64,000 nucleotides of DNA from Occultella gossypii (GTDB lineage: Bacteria > Actinomycetota > Actinomycetes > Actinomycetales > Beutenbergiaceae): the NCBI RefSeq assembly GCF_019947135.1, contig NZ_JAGSHT010000005.1, positions 270,328 through 334,327 on the forward strand. Reading direction: 5' to 3'. Position 1 is the first letter of the stretch, and each line of letters begins with the position of its first letter. Below are positions 17,335-26,407 of this stretch, in pieces. The translations under genes and the position numbers were made by a program. The notes beneath the pieces are model-generated. The model was not told where the DNA came from. It was given only the letters and a program-made list of their open reading frames with translations, and did not search any database.

Positions 17335-17670
17335 ATGGCACGAGCAGCAACGACGGCGGATGCGTTCAACGCGGTGGCAGAACCACTGCGACGCGACATC
17401 CTCGATGCCCTGGCGGACGCCGAACGGTCCGTGGGGGAGGTTGTCGACCTGCTCGGGTTGGGGCAGCCGCAGGCGTCCAAACACCTGCGGGTCCTGCGTG
17501 AGGTGGGGTTGGTGGACGTGCGAGATGAAGGGCGTCGGCGGTTGTACCGCACGAACGCGCACGCGCTGCGGCCGATCCACGAGTGGGTCAGTCGCTACGA
17601 GGAACAGTGGAACGAACGGTTCGACGCGGTGGACACCGTGCTCGAGGAACTGAAGGAGAGCGAGTCATGA
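17335..17670 (+). CDS. ArsR-family winged-helix regulator
   Basis: 111 residues from ATG 17335. The winged helix-turn-helix is LRRDILDALADAERSVGEVV, then LGLGQPQASKHLRVLREVGLV (recognition helix) and RRRLYRTNAHAL (wing). There is no CxC or other metal-binding cysteine motif, so it is probably not a metal sensor; it resembles the ArsR subgroup paired with AHSA1/SRPBCC proteins. It overlaps the downstream gene as ATGA. Autoregulation through the dyad over its -10 box is likely. The leaderless start is preferred to ATG 17308, which lies inside the promoter. Confidence 0.9.
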   Translation: MARAATTADAFNAVAEPLRRDILDALADAERSVGEVVDLLGLGQPQASKHLRVLREVGLVDVRDEGRRRLYRTNAHALRPIHEWVSRYEEQWNERFDAVDTVLEELKESES

Positions 17671-18173
17671 GCCAGACGACGACGAAGGGCACGGCGGTCC
17701 TGACGCTGCCGAGCGACACCGAGATCCTCGTGACGCGGGAGTTCAACGCGCCGCGACACCTCGTCTACCGGGTCTTCACCGAGCCGGACCTGATCAGGCG
17801 GTGGTGGGCCGGCCAGCGCGGCAACGTGACGGTCGCCGACGTCGACCTGCGGGTCGGCGGCGCCTGGCGGTACGTCCTGGTGGCCGACGGCGGCTTCGAG
17901 GTCGGCTTCCACGGCGAGTATGAGGAGATCGTGCCCGACGAGCGGATCGTGTGCACCGAGATCTTCGAGGGCATGCCCGGCGGCGAGGGGGCGGGCGAGG
18001 CGACCCGGATCACCTACACGTTCACCGAGACCGATGGCCGGACCACGCTCGAGGTGCTCACCGCCTGCAAGTCCAAGGAGACCCGGGACATCATCATCTC
18101 CTCGGGGATGGAGGTCGGGATGCAGGAGGGTTACGACCTCGTCGAGGAGCTCGCGGTCGAACTGGCGCTCTGA
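17667..18173 (+). CDS. AHSA1/SRPBCC-domain protein
   Basis: 168 residues, one START/SRPBCC fold. Typical motifs are ILVTREFNAPRHLVYRVFTEPDLIRRWW and GGAWRYVLVADGGFEVGFHGEYEEIVPDERIV. These domains bind hydrophobic ligands in a deep cavity or act as Hsp90 co-chaperone-like folds; here the ligand is unknown. GGAG precedes the ATG, which overlaps the arsR stop. ArsR-AHSA1 pairs are common, with the regulator controlling the SRPBCC gene. It converges on narI with only 13 bases between stops. Confidence 0.88.
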   Translation: MSQTTTKGTAVLTLPSDTEILVTREFNAPRHLVYRVFTEPDLIRRWWAGQRGNVTVADVDLRVGGAWRYVLVADGGFEVGFHGEYEEIVPDERIVCTEIFEGMPGGEGAGEATRITYTFTETDGRTTLEVLTACKSKETRDIIISSGMEVGMQEGYDLVEELAVELAL

Positions 18174-18186
18174 CGCGGCCGCGTGG

Positions 18187-18924
18187 TCAGCGGCGCGGGG
18201 AGTCCACCCGGTCCCACCCGCGCGGCTGGCTGCGCGACCCGAGGCGGTCACTGCGGGAGCGGTACACCACGTACGGGCGCCACAGGTAGAACAGCGGGAC
18301 GCTGAACACGTGCACGAGCCGGGTGAACGGCCACATCGCGAACAGCGCCATCGCCGTCATCGCGTGCAGCTGGAAGCCCAGCGGCGCCTGCGCCATCAGC
18401 TCCGGCTTCGGCTGCAAGTAGAAGATGCTGCGCCACCACTCCGAGACCCCGGTGCGGTAGTTGTAGTGGCCGCCAAGGTTCAGCACGCCGCCGGCGACCG
18501 TGTTCCACAGGCCCAGCGCGATGACGAGAGCGAGCGCGACGTACATCGCCTTGTCCATCCTGGTGGTCGCCCGGAACACCGGGCCGGTGGTGCGGCGGCG
18601 GTAGATCAGCAGCACCAGGCCGACGAGGGTGCAGAAGCCGGCGATCCCGCCGACCGCGATCGCGAGGAAGTGGTAGAGCTCCTCGGACATTCCGATCGCG
18701 TCGGTCCAGTTCTTCGGGATCACCAGGCCCATCACGTGGCCGAGGAACACGAACAGGATGCCGAAGTGGAACAGCGGGCTGCCCCAGCGCAGCAGCCGGT
18801 CCTCGTAGAGCTGGGAGGAGCGGGTGGTCCACCCGAACTTGTCGTAGCGGTAGCGCCAGATGTGCCCGACGACGAAGATCGCCAGCGCCACGTACGGCAC
18901 GATCACCCAGAGCAGCGTGGTCAT
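18187..18924 (-). CDS. narI: Respiratory nitrate reductase gamma subunit (cytochrome b)
   Basis: 245-residue integral membrane subunit of NarGHI with five hydrophobic helices. It takes electrons from menaquinol and passes them through two b hemes to NarH. Histidines suitable as heme ligands lie in GSPLFHFGILFVFLGHVMGL and in LQLHAMTAM/FTRLVHVFSVPL. The length is normal for the family. ATG 18924 overlaps the narJ stop as ATGA. It is the last gene of the narKGHJI operon; the C-terminal 20 residues are basic. Confidence 0.96.
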   Translation of the reverse strand: MTTLLWVIVPYVALAIFVVGHIWRYRYDKFGWTTRSSQLYEDRLLRWGSPLFHFGILFVFLGHVMGLVIPKNWTDAIGMSEELYHFLAIAVGGIAGFCTLVGLVLLIYRRRTTGPVFRATTRMDKAMYVALALVIALGLWNTVAGGVLNLGGHYNYRTGVSEWWRSIFYLQPKPELMAQAPLGFQLHAMTAMALFAMWPFTRLVHVFSVPLFYLWRPYVVYRSRSDRLGSRSQPRGWDRVDSPRR

Positions 18925-19592
18925 CGACTCTCTCCCATGTAGGACGGTGGAGCGAACGGTTCCAGGCCGACCTCCTCCTCGGGCGGCCCGGCCGCGATGA
19001 GGGTGGCGATGGCCTTCTCCTCCTCGCCGGCGAGCGGCGGGAGGGTGCCGCAGACGGCGGTGAGCGCGCCCGCGTAGGGCGAGCCGGCGTCCCGCAGGGC
19101 GACCCGGAGCACCTCGAGGCCGGCACGGTGCTTGAGCAGGAGCTCACGGCCCCAGGCCAGGTCGGTGGTGGCGGCGAACTCGAGCACCACGCACAGGTGG
19201 TCGGGCAGCTCGTCGTCGGAGAGCTCGAGCCCGCTCTGCCGGTAGGCGGACTTGAAGTCGAGCATCGCCATGCCGCGCTTGCGGGTGTCCCCGAACGCGT
19301 AATAGGTCAGGTAGAGGGCCCGGCGGCGGTCCAGGTCGAACGTGCGCACGTACTCGGCGCCGATCGCCTGCTCGTCGCCCCCTGGAGCTTGGCTGAGATG
19401 GTCGACGAGGCCGCCGAGGTCGCTGCGGGCCGGCTCGGGCAGGGTGGCGACGGCGGCGGCGAGGGCCGGGAGCCGGTCGGTCAGGTTCGCGTCGGGGTAC
19501 TCGAGCAGGAACGCGGCGACGCGGTAGATGAGGGCGTTGGTGCCCTCGCCGGCCCGGGGCCGGTCCCGGCGGAGGGTGAGCAGCTGCTTCAT
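18921..19592 (-). CDS. narJ: Nitrate reductase molybdenum-cofactor assembly chaperone NarJ
   Basis: 223-residue soluble helical chaperone of the NarJ/TorD family that holds apo-NarGH during cofactor insertion and is not part of the mature enzyme. Family segments include YRVAAFLLEYPD, EYVRTFDLDRRRALYLTYYAFGDTRKRGMAML and LPDHLCVVLEFAA. It overlaps narH upstream and narI downstream by ATGA junctions, so stoichiometric translation with its clients is expected. Confidence 0.95.
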   Translation of the reverse strand: MKQLLTLRRDRPRAGEGTNALIYRVAAFLLEYPDANLTDRLPALAAAVATLPEPARSDLGGLVDHLSQAPGGDEQAIGAEYVRTFDLDRRRALYLTYYAFGDTRKRGMAMLDFKSAYRQSGLELSDDELPDHLCVVLEFAATTDLAWGRELLLKHRAGLEVLRVALRDAGSPYAGALTAVCGTLPPLAGEEEKAIATLIAAGPPEEEVGLEPFAPPSYMGESR

Positions 19593-21274
19593 GACCGCTT
19601 CTCGCCGTCGGCTGGTTCGTTGCTGTCCCGGCGCTCCGGGAACAGTCCCGACGGGCTGCCGTTGCCGTCCCAGTTGAGCAGGTTCACCCGGGCGGCCTTG
19701 TCCGACGGGTCGGTGCCGAAGTCGGAGCGCTGCCGCGACTTCAGGGCCGCGAAGTTCTCCACCGCGAGCGGCGTCTGCGAACCCGACCCCTCGCCGAACG
19801 GGCCGGAACCACCCATGCCCGGTCCGCCGTCGTAGTCCAGGGAGCATTCCGTGGCGAGCTCCTCCAGCCCGTGCGCCTGCTCGGCGTGCGTGGGCGGGAT
19901 GACGTACCGCTCGTCGTACTTGGCCAACGCCAGCAGCCGGTACATGCCGCGGATGTCGGCGCCGGTCATCCCCACGGCGGTGGCGACGGACTCCTCGGGC
20001 TCGCGGCCCATGTTGATCTCGCGCATGTAGGAGCGCATCGCGGCCAGGCGGCGGAGCACGTTCGTGACCGGCACGGGGTCCCCGGCGGTGAACAGCTCGG
20101 CGAGGTATTCGACCGGGATCCGCAGGGTGTCGATCGCGGCGAACAGGTTGCCCGGGTCCTCGGCGTCCTCGCCGGTCTCGGCGACCACGTCGACCACGGG
20201 AGACAGCGGCGGGATGTACCAGACCATCGGCATGGTCCGGTACTCGGGGTGCAGCGGCAGCGCCACCTCGTAGTCGTTGATGAGCGACCAGATGGGGGAG
20301 CGCTGGGCGGCGAGCACCCAGTCGTGGGCGATCCCGGCCGCCTCGGCGGCGCGGACCACCTCCGGGTCGTGGGGGTCGAGGAAGCAGTCCCGTTGCGCGC
20401 GCAGGAGGTCCTTCTCGTCCGGGACCGACGCCGCGGCGAGGACCCGGTCGGCGTCGTAGAGGACCAGGCCGATGTAGCGCAGCCGGCCCACGCAGGTCTC
20501 CGCGCACACGGTCGGCAGGCCGACCTCGATGCGCGGGAAGCAGAACGTGCACTTCTCCGCCTTGCCGGTGCGGTGGTTGAAGTAGACCTTCTTGTACGGG
20601 CATCCGGTGACGCACTTGCGCCAGCCGCGGCAGGCGTCCTGGTCCACCAGGACGATGCCGTCCTCCTCGCGCTTGTAGATCGCACCGGAGGGGCAGGAGG
20701 CGGCGCACGCGGGGTTCAGGCAGTGCTCGCAGATGCGCGGCAGGTAGAACATGAAGGTCTGCTCGAACTCGAGCTTGACCTTGTCCGAGACCTTCGCCAG
20801 CACCGGGTCACCGGGCACGATCTCGGTGGAGCCGGCCAGGTTGTCGTCCCAGTTGGCGCTCCAGCTGATGTTCATGTCCTTGCCGGACAGCAGCGACTTC
20901 GGTCGGGCGACCGGGGTGTGCTGCTGGGCGGGGGCGGTGGTGAGGGACTCGTAGTCGTAGGTCCACGGCTCGTAGTAGTCGCTCATCGAGGGCATCTTCG
21001 GGCTGGCGAAGATCGTCGCGAGGTTCTTCAGGCGGCCGCCGGCCTTGAGCTTGAGCCGACCCCGCTTGGTGAGGGTCCAGCCGCCCTGCCAGGTGTCCTG
21101 GTCCTGGTAGGTACGGGGGTAGCCCTGACCCGGGCGGGTCTCCACGTTGTTGAACCAGACGTACTCGGTGCCGGACCGGTTCGTCCATGCCTGCTTGCAG
21201 GTGACCGAACAGGTGTGGCAGCCGATGCACTTGTCCAGGTTCATCACCATCGCCATCTGTGCCATGACGCGCAT
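19589..21274 (-). CDS. narH: Nitrate reductase beta subunit (iron-sulfur)
   Basis: 561 residues carrying four FeS clusters that wire NarI hemes to NarG. Cysteine groups: CIGCHTCSVTC near the N-terminus; CEHCLNPACAASCP; CRGWRKCVTGCP, where Trp replaces a Cys as in the [3Fe-4S] site of NarH; and CTFCFP with a final CAETC. The ATG at 21274 shares one base with the narG TGA, and AGGAGG lies about ten bases upstream. No signal peptide: a cytoplasm-facing subunit anchored by NarI. Confidence 0.96.
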   Translation of the reverse strand: MRVMAQMAMVMNLDKCIGCHTCSVTCKQAWTNRSGTEYVWFNNVETRPGQGYPRTYQDQDTWQGGWTLTKRGRLKLKAGGRLKNLATIFASPKMPSMSDYYEPWTYDYESLTTAPAQQHTPVARPKSLLSGKDMNISWSANWDDNLAGSTEIVPGDPVLAKVSDKVKLEFEQTFMFYLPRICEHCLNPACAASCPSGAIYKREEDGIVLVDQDACRGWRKCVTGCPYKKVYFNHRTGKAEKCTFCFPRIEVGLPTVCAETCVGRLRYIGLVLYDADRVLAAASVPDEKDLLRAQRDCFLDPHDPEVVRAAEAAGIAHDWVLAAQRSPIWSLINDYEVALPLHPEYRTMPMVWYIPPLSPVVDVVAETGEDAEDPGNLFAAIDTLRIPVEYLAELFTAGDPVPVTNVLRRLAAMRSYMREINMGREPEESVATAVGMTGADIRGMYRLLALAKYDERYVIPPTHAEQAHGLEELATECSLDYDGGPGMGGSGPFGEGSGSQTPLAVENFAALKSRQRSDFGTDPSDKAARVNLLNWDGNGSPSGLFPERRDSNEPADGEKRS

Positions 21275-24200
21275 CAGTACTGCACCTCCTGGGAACGACG
21301 GCGGATCAGCGTGACCTCGTCGCGCTGGTTGCCGGTGGGGCCGATGTAGTTGAACGCGTAGGACAGCTGCGCGTATCCGCCCACGAGGTGCGTGGGTTTC
21401 ATCATGATCCGGGTGAGCGAGTTGTGGATGCCGCCGCGTTTGCCGGATTTCTCCGACAGTGGCACGTCGATGAGCCGGTCCTGCGCATGGTGCATGTACA
21501 CGGTGCCCTCCGGCATCCGGTGGGAGACGATCGCTCGGGCCACGACCACGCCGTTGCGGTTCACGCACTCGATCCAGTCGTTGTCCGCGACGCCGATCTT
21601 GGCCGCGTCGAGGTTGGACATCCAGACCGCCGGGCCGCCGCGGGACAGGCTCAGCATGAGCAGGTTGTCCTGGTACTCGGAGTGGATCGACCACTTGTTG
21701 TGCGGAGTGAGATACCTGACCGCGATCGTGGTGCCCGCGCCGCCCTCACCGCTGGCGCCGACGGGCGTCTCCCCGAACAGCATCGCCATGTTCAGCGGCG
21801 GTCGGTAGATCGGCATGTTCTCCCCGATCTCGGTCATCCAGTCATGGTCGAGATAGAACGACTGCCGGCCGCTGAGCGTGTGCCAGGGCTTGAGCCGCTC
21901 GACGTTGATCGTGAACGCCGAGTACCGGCGGCCGCCGCTCTCCGAACCGGACCACTCCGGCGAGGTGATCACGGGGGTGGGGGCCGCCTGGGTGTCCGCG
22001 AACCGGATCCGCTTGCCCTCGTGCTCGGCAGCCAGGTCGGCCATCGGCTGGCCGGTGCGCTGCTCCAGGGTGCGGAAGCCGGCGGTGGCCAGGTGCCCGT
22101 TCGTGGTCCCGGACAGGGACAGGATGAACTCGCAGACCTGGCGGTCCTGCTCGAGGGCTGGCCGGCCCTGCGCCACGCCGCCCAGCGCCTCGCCGTTCAG
22201 GTCCCGCAGGAGGTCCACCTCGTGGGCCAGGTCGAACGTGATCCCCTTCGTGGTGGCACCGAGTTCGGCCAGGAGCGGTCCGGCCGAGCGCATCTTGTCC
22301 GCGATCGCGGTGTAGTCCCGTTCGACGACGACGAGCTTCGGCATGGTCTTGCCGGGGATCGGTTCGCACTCCCCGAACTTCCAGTCCTTGACGATGCCCG
22401 ACGGCGTCGCGAGCGCGTCCGGGGTGTCGTGCGTGAGCGGGACGGCCACGAGGTCCTTGCGGGTGCCGAGGTGCGCGCGGGCCTGCTTGGAGAACTCCGC
22501 GGCGATGTTGTGGAACGCCTCGAAGTCGGTGCGGGCCTGCCACGGTGGGGCGATCGCGGGGTTGAACGAGTTCACGTACGGGTGCATGTCCGTGCTGGAG
22601 AGGTCGTACTTCTCGTACCAGGTGGCGGCCGGCAGCACGATGTCGGAGAAGATCGTGGTGGAGGTCATCCGGAAGTCGAGGGTGAACAGCAGGTCGAGCT
22701 TGCCGGCGGGTGCCTCGTCGCGCCAGCGCACGTCCCGTGGGCGCTTGTCCGGTGGCGTCTCGGTTGCGTTGACGGAGTGGTCGGTGCCGAGCAGGTGCCG
22801 CAGGAAGTACTCGTCGCCCTTGGCCGAGCTGCCGAGCAGGTTCGAGCGCCAGATGCCCAGCACCCGGGGAAAGTTCTCGGGTGCGTCCGGGTCCTCCGCG
22901 GCGAACCGGAGCTCCCCGCTCTTGAGCTGGGCCGGGACGTAGGTGCCGACGTCCTGCCCGGCAGCCTCGGCGTCGTCGACGACCTGCAGCGAGCTGCGGT
23001 CGAAGGTGGGGTAGGACGGGGACCAGCCGAGCCGGGCGGACTGGGCGAGGATGTCCGCCGTCGCCATGCCGGCCCAGCGGCCGCCCGGGCGGCCGGACAG
23101 TTCGTCGGCGGTGAAGGCGTCGTAGCGGAACTGGTCGGTGTGCAGGAACCAGTACGCCGTCTGGATCATGTGCCGCGGCGGCCGGGACCAGTCCAGGGCG
23201 TTCGCGTACTGGTTGAACCCGGTCAGCGGACGCACCTTCTCCTGGCCCACGTAGTGGGCCCAGCCGCCGCCGTTGCGACCCTGGGACCCAGTGATCGTGG
23301 TGAGGGTGAGGAAGGCCCGGTAGATGGCGTCGGAGTGGAACCAGTGGTTCGTCCCGGCGCCCATCAGGATCATCGAGCGGCCCTTGGACTCCTCCGCGTT
23401 CGCGGCGAACTCCCGGCCGATCTTCGCGGCCTTCTTCGCGGGCACGCCGGTGATGGCCTCCTGCCACGCGGGCGTACACGGTGAAGTGGCGTCGTCGTAG
23501 CCGGTGGGCCATTGGCCGGGTAGGCCGTCGCGGCCGACTCCGTACTGGGCGAGCAGGAGGTCGAAGACCGTGGTGACCAGGTGTGCGCCGACCCGGCGCA
23601 CCGGGACCCCACGCACGATCGCAGCGGCGGCGCCGTCGGGGGTGTCGAAGCGGGGCAGCGTGACCGGCACGGCGTCCGGGACCGCGCCTGGCCCGGCTGC
23701 CGCGCCCGTGGAAGCCGCGTCGGCGACGCTCAGCGAGGGGGTGACGCCCTCCAGGTCGAGGTTCCACTTGCCGGCGCCCGCCTCCCCGAAGCGGAAGCCG
23801 AGGGACCCGTTCGGGATCACCGGGGCGCCGGTGGACTCCTCCAGGACCACGGTCTTGAACTCGTCGTGCTCACCCCGGCCGAGCGTGCTCGGCGGTAGAT
23901 CCGCGGCGGTGAGGAACTTCCCGGGAACGTAACCCTCGCCGTCGGGCTCGAGCCGGATCAGGAACGGGAGGTCGGTGTACGTGCGTGCGTAGTCGACGAA
24001 GTACGGTGTGTGCCGGTCGACGAAGAACTCCTTGAGCACCACGTGGCCCATCGCCATCGCCAGGGCGCCGTCCGTGCCCGGCACCGGGGCGAGCCACTCG
24101 TCGGCGAACTTGACGTTGTCCGCGTAGTCGGGGGCGACGGCGATGACCTTCTGGCCCCGGTAGCGGGCCTCGACCATCCAGTGTGCGTCCGGGGTACGGG

Positions 24201-25020
24201 TCACCGGGACGTTCGAGCCCCACATGATGAGGTAGCCGGCGTCCCACCAGTCGCCGGACTCCGGCACGTCGGTCTGGTCCCCGAACACCTGCGGCGAGGC
24301 CACCGGGAGGTCGGCGTACCAGTCGTAGAAGGACAGCATCGCGCCGCCGATGAGGGAGTAGAACCGGGACCCGACGCCGTGGGAGACCATCGACATCGCC
24401 GGAATCGGGGAGAACCCGGCGATCCGGTCCGGACCGTGGTCGGCGATGGTTGCCACGTGCGCGGCGGAGATCATCTCGACCGCCTCGCCCCAGCCGGCTC
24501 GGACCAGGCCGCCCTTGCCACGTGCGGCCTTGTACCGCTTGGACCGCTCCGGGTCGCCGGTGATGTCCCGCCAGGCGAGGACCGGGTCACCGAGGCGGGC
24601 CTTCGCCTCCCGGTACATCTCGAGCAGGACGCCGCGCACGTACGGGTAGCGGACCCGGGTGGGGGAGTAGGTGTACCAGGAGAACGCGGCGCCGCGCGGG
24701 CAGCCCCGCGGCTCGTAGTCGGGGCGGTCCGGGCCGGCGCTGGGATAGTCGGTCTGCTGCGCCTCCCAGGTGATGATGCCGTCCTTGACGTACACCTTCC
24801 AGGAGCAGGATCCGGTGCAGTTGACCCCGTGCGTGGACCGGACCACCTTGTCGTGCGACCAGCGGTCGCGGTAGAAGGTGTCCGCGTCCCGCCCGCCCTT
24901 CTGGTGCAACGTGCGCAGGTCTGCGGAGACCTCCTTGGGCTTGAAGAACCGCCGGGCCTTGAGCAGGCCCTCCACGATCCCGGAGTCCAGCCCGGGTGGT
25001 GGCGTCTGCTGTGTGGTCAT
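21274..25020 (-). CDS. narG: Nitrate reductase alpha subunit (molybdenum catalytic)
   Basis: 1248 residues, full length. It reduces nitrate to nitrite at a Mo-bis-MGD centre. The N-terminal FS0 cluster ligands are visible as His64, Cys68 and Cys72 (HGVNCTGSC), with Cys107 in GCPRGAAFSWY. Other family hallmarks are YFVDYARTYTDLPFL, SIHSEYQDNLLML and a C-terminal molydopterin-dinucleotide-binding domain. No Tat signal, so it is the cytoplasm-facing Nar type rather than periplasmic Nap. The ATG overlaps the narK stop as ATGA. Confidence 0.97.
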   Translation of the reverse strand: MTTQQTPPPGLDSGIVEGLLKARRFFKPKEVSADLRTLHQKGGRDADTFYRDRWSHDKVVRSTHGVNCTGSCSWKVYVKDGIITWEAQQTDYPSAGPDRPDYEPRGCPRGAAFSWYTYSPTRVRYPYVRGVLLEMYREAKARLGDPVLAWRDITGDPERSKRYKAARGKGGLVRAGWGEAVEMISAAHVATIADHGPDRIAGFSPIPAMSMVSHGVGSRFYSLIGGAMLSFYDWYADLPVASPQVFGDQTDVPESGDWWDAGYLIMWGSNVPVTRTPDAHWMVEARYRGQKVIAVAPDYADNVKFADEWLAPVPGTDGALAMAMGHVVLKEFFVDRHTPYFVDYARTYTDLPFLIRLEPDGEGYVPGKFLTAADLPPSTLGRGEHDEFKTVVLEESTGAPVIPNGSLGFRFGEAGAGKWNLDLEGVTPSLSVADAASTGAAAGPGAVPDAVPVTLPRFDTPDGAAAAIVRGVPVRRVGAHLVTTVFDLLLAQYGVGRDGLPGQWPTGYDDATSPCTPAWQEAITGVPAKKAAKIGREFAANAEESKGRSMILMGAGTNHWFHSDAIYRAFLTLTTITGSQGRNGGGWAHYVGQEKVRPLTGFNQYANALDWSRPPRHMIQTAYWFLHTDQFRYDAFTADELSGRPGGRWAGMATADILAQSARLGWSPSYPTFDRSSLQVVDDAEAAGQDVGTYVPAQLKSGELRFAAEDPDAPENFPRVLGIWRSNLLGSSAKGDEYFLRHLLGTDHSVNATETPPDKRPRDVRWRDEAPAGKLDLLFTLDFRMTSTTIFSDIVLPAATWYEKYDLSSTDMHPYVNSFNPAIAPPWQARTDFEAFHNIAAEFSKQARAHLGTRKDLVAVPLTHDTPDALATPSGIVKDWKFGECEPIPGKTMPKLVVVERDYTAIADKMRSAGPLLAELGATTKGITFDLAHEVDLLRDLNGEALGGVAQGRPALEQDRQVCEFILSLSGTTNGHLATAGFRTLEQRTGQPMADLAAEHEGKRIRFADTQAAPTPVITSPEWSGSESGGRRYSAFTINVERLKPWHTLSGRQSFYLDHDWMTEIGENMPIYRPPLNMAMLFGETPVGASGEGGAGTTIAVRYLTPHNKWSIHSEYQDNLLMLSLSRGGPAVWMSNLDAAKIGVADNDWIECVNRNGVVVARAIVSHRMPEGTVYMHHAQDRLIDVPLSEKSGKRGGIHNSLTRIMMKPTHLVGGYAQLSYAFNYIGPTGNQRDEVTLIRRRSQEVQY

Positions 25021-26303
25021 GACGGGTTCCCTCCGGTGGCTGCTGCTGGGTCTGCGGCGTCGGTGGCGGCCGCGGCTTCGCCGCGGCGCAGGGCGGCCTT
25101 GCGGACCGGACCCCAGGTGAAGGCGGCCATGCCGAAGGCGACGAGGGCGAGCAGGATGTACCCGACCGTGTAGCTGCCGAGTGCGTCATAGGTGGCGCCC
25201 ATCACGAGTGGCGGCACGAACCCACCGAGGCCGCCGGCCGCGCCGACCACGCCGGTGACGGACCCGACCTTGTTCGGCGGAGCGACCTGCCCGACGAGTG
25301 CGAACGTGGCGCCGGACGCGGCGCCGAGGGTGGCGGCCATGCCGAGGAACGCGGCCGTCGGGATCGGCACCAGCGGCAGGCCGATCGCGTCGATGGCCGC
25401 GAACACCCCGGTGGCCGCGAAGCTCACGAGCAGCACCTTGATCGCGCCGATCCGGTCCGACAGCGCGCCGCCGATCGGCCGGGCGACCACGGCCAGGATG
25501 ACGAACACGGCCGTGCGGAACGAGGCATCGGTCCCGGTGAGCCCGTAGGCGTTCACCAGGTAGGTGGGTAGGTACACGCTGAAGGCGACGAACCCACCGA
25601 AACCGAGTGCGTACAGGGCCGCCAGCTGCCAGGTGACAGCGAGCTTCATCGTCGAAGCCGTGTTGGCGACGAACGAGCCCGCGGGCTTGGGCCGGTCCGG
25701 GGACTCCCGGAGCATCAGGTAGCTCACCACGGAGTACCCGGCCAGGATCGCGCTGACCAGCACGAACGGCGCCTGCCTGCCGAAGGAGTCGGCGAGCGGC
25801 ACTGTCGTGAACGCCGAGACCGCGGTGCCGGCGGTGCCCATCCCGAAGATCCCCAGCGCGGCGCCGCGCTTGCTGACCCGGTACCAGGAGGACACGAACG
25901 GTACCCCGATCGCGAACGAGGTGCCGCCGAGCCCGAGGAAGAACCCGCCGAGCAGCATCATCGGGAACGAGTCCGCCACGAAGGCGATGAACAACACCGG
26001 GATGATGGTCAGCACGCTCACGAGCGGGAACATGAGCTTGGCGCCGAACCGGTCGGTCAGCGCCCCGATCGGGATCCGGCCGAGCGATCCGACGAGCACC
26101 GGAGTCGCCACCAGCGCCGACTGCTGGAAGCCCGTGAGGTCGAGCCGTGCTCCGTAGTCACCCCCGAGCGGGGAGATCAGCGACCACGCCCAGAAGTTGA
26201 CGCCGAATCCGATCGTGGCCAGGACCAGCATCATGGTCGCCCTCGACCGCTGGCCCCGTTCCAGGGGCGTCATGGCCCCGCCTGCTGTGTTCGATCCGGA
26301 CAT
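25017..26303 (-). CDS. narK: Nitrate/nitrite MFS transporter NarK
   Basis: 428-residue major facilitator with about 12 helices. The first half has FWAWSLISPLGG and the loop GRIPIGALTDRFGAK; GTSFAIGVPFVSSWYR and GASGATFALVGQVAPPNKVG resemble nitrate-signature motifs of NarK/NasA. It supplies nitrate to, or exports nitrite from, the cytoplasmic NarG site. ATG 26303 has GGCGGAG just upstream; ATG 26273 is an alternative. It is first in the operon, with only about 60 bases to the hairpin that ends the upstream gene. No nar two-component regulator lies nearby. Confidence 0.93.
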   Translation of the reverse strand: MSGSNTAGGAMTPLERGQRSRATMMLVLATIGFGVNFWAWSLISPLGGDYGARLDLTGFQQSALVATPVLVGSLGRIPIGALTDRFGAKLMFPLVSVLTIIPVLFIAFVADSFPMMLLGGFFLGLGGTSFAIGVPFVSSWYRVSKRGAALGIFGMGTAGTAVSAFTTVPLADSFGRQAPFVLVSAILAGYSVVSYLMLRESPDRPKPAGSFVANTASTMKLAVTWQLAALYALGFGGFVAFSVYLPTYLVNAYGLTGTDASFRTAVFVILAVVARPIGGALSDRIGAIKVLLVSFAATGVFAAIDAIGLPLVPIPTAAFLGMAATLGAASGATFALVGQVAPPNKVGSVTGVVGAAGGLGGFVPPLVMGATYDALGSYTVGYILLALVAFGMAAFTWGPVRKAALRRGEAAAATDAADPAAATGGNPS

Positions 26304-26363
26304 CGTCTCCGCCGTTCTGACGCCGTGCGATCAACCTCCCGAAGAACCTAGCAAGGGCCGCAA

Positions 26364-26395
26364 GGGGGCGCCCGTGATAAATCACGGACGCCCCC
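26364..26395 (-). terminator. Strong 15-bp hairpin between the beta-helix gene and narK
   Basis: GGGGGCGCCCGTGAT pairs with ATCACGGACGCCCCC except for one position, with AA between the arms. It follows the beta-helix gene stop at 26408 by a dozen bases, so termination is its likeliest job; no T-run follows. The core GTGAT-AA-ATCAC resembles a CRP/FNR half-site pair but with the wrong spacing. Confidence 0.65.
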
Positions 26396-26407
26396 GTGCG
26401 GATGGTG

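Noticed and set aside
26364..26395. CRP/FNR operator controlling narK
   Set aside because: The half-sites GTGAT and ATCAC are only two bases apart, against the four- or six-base spacing of FNR or CRP sites. A 15-bp hairpin explains the symmetry better. A regulatory role is not fully excluded.
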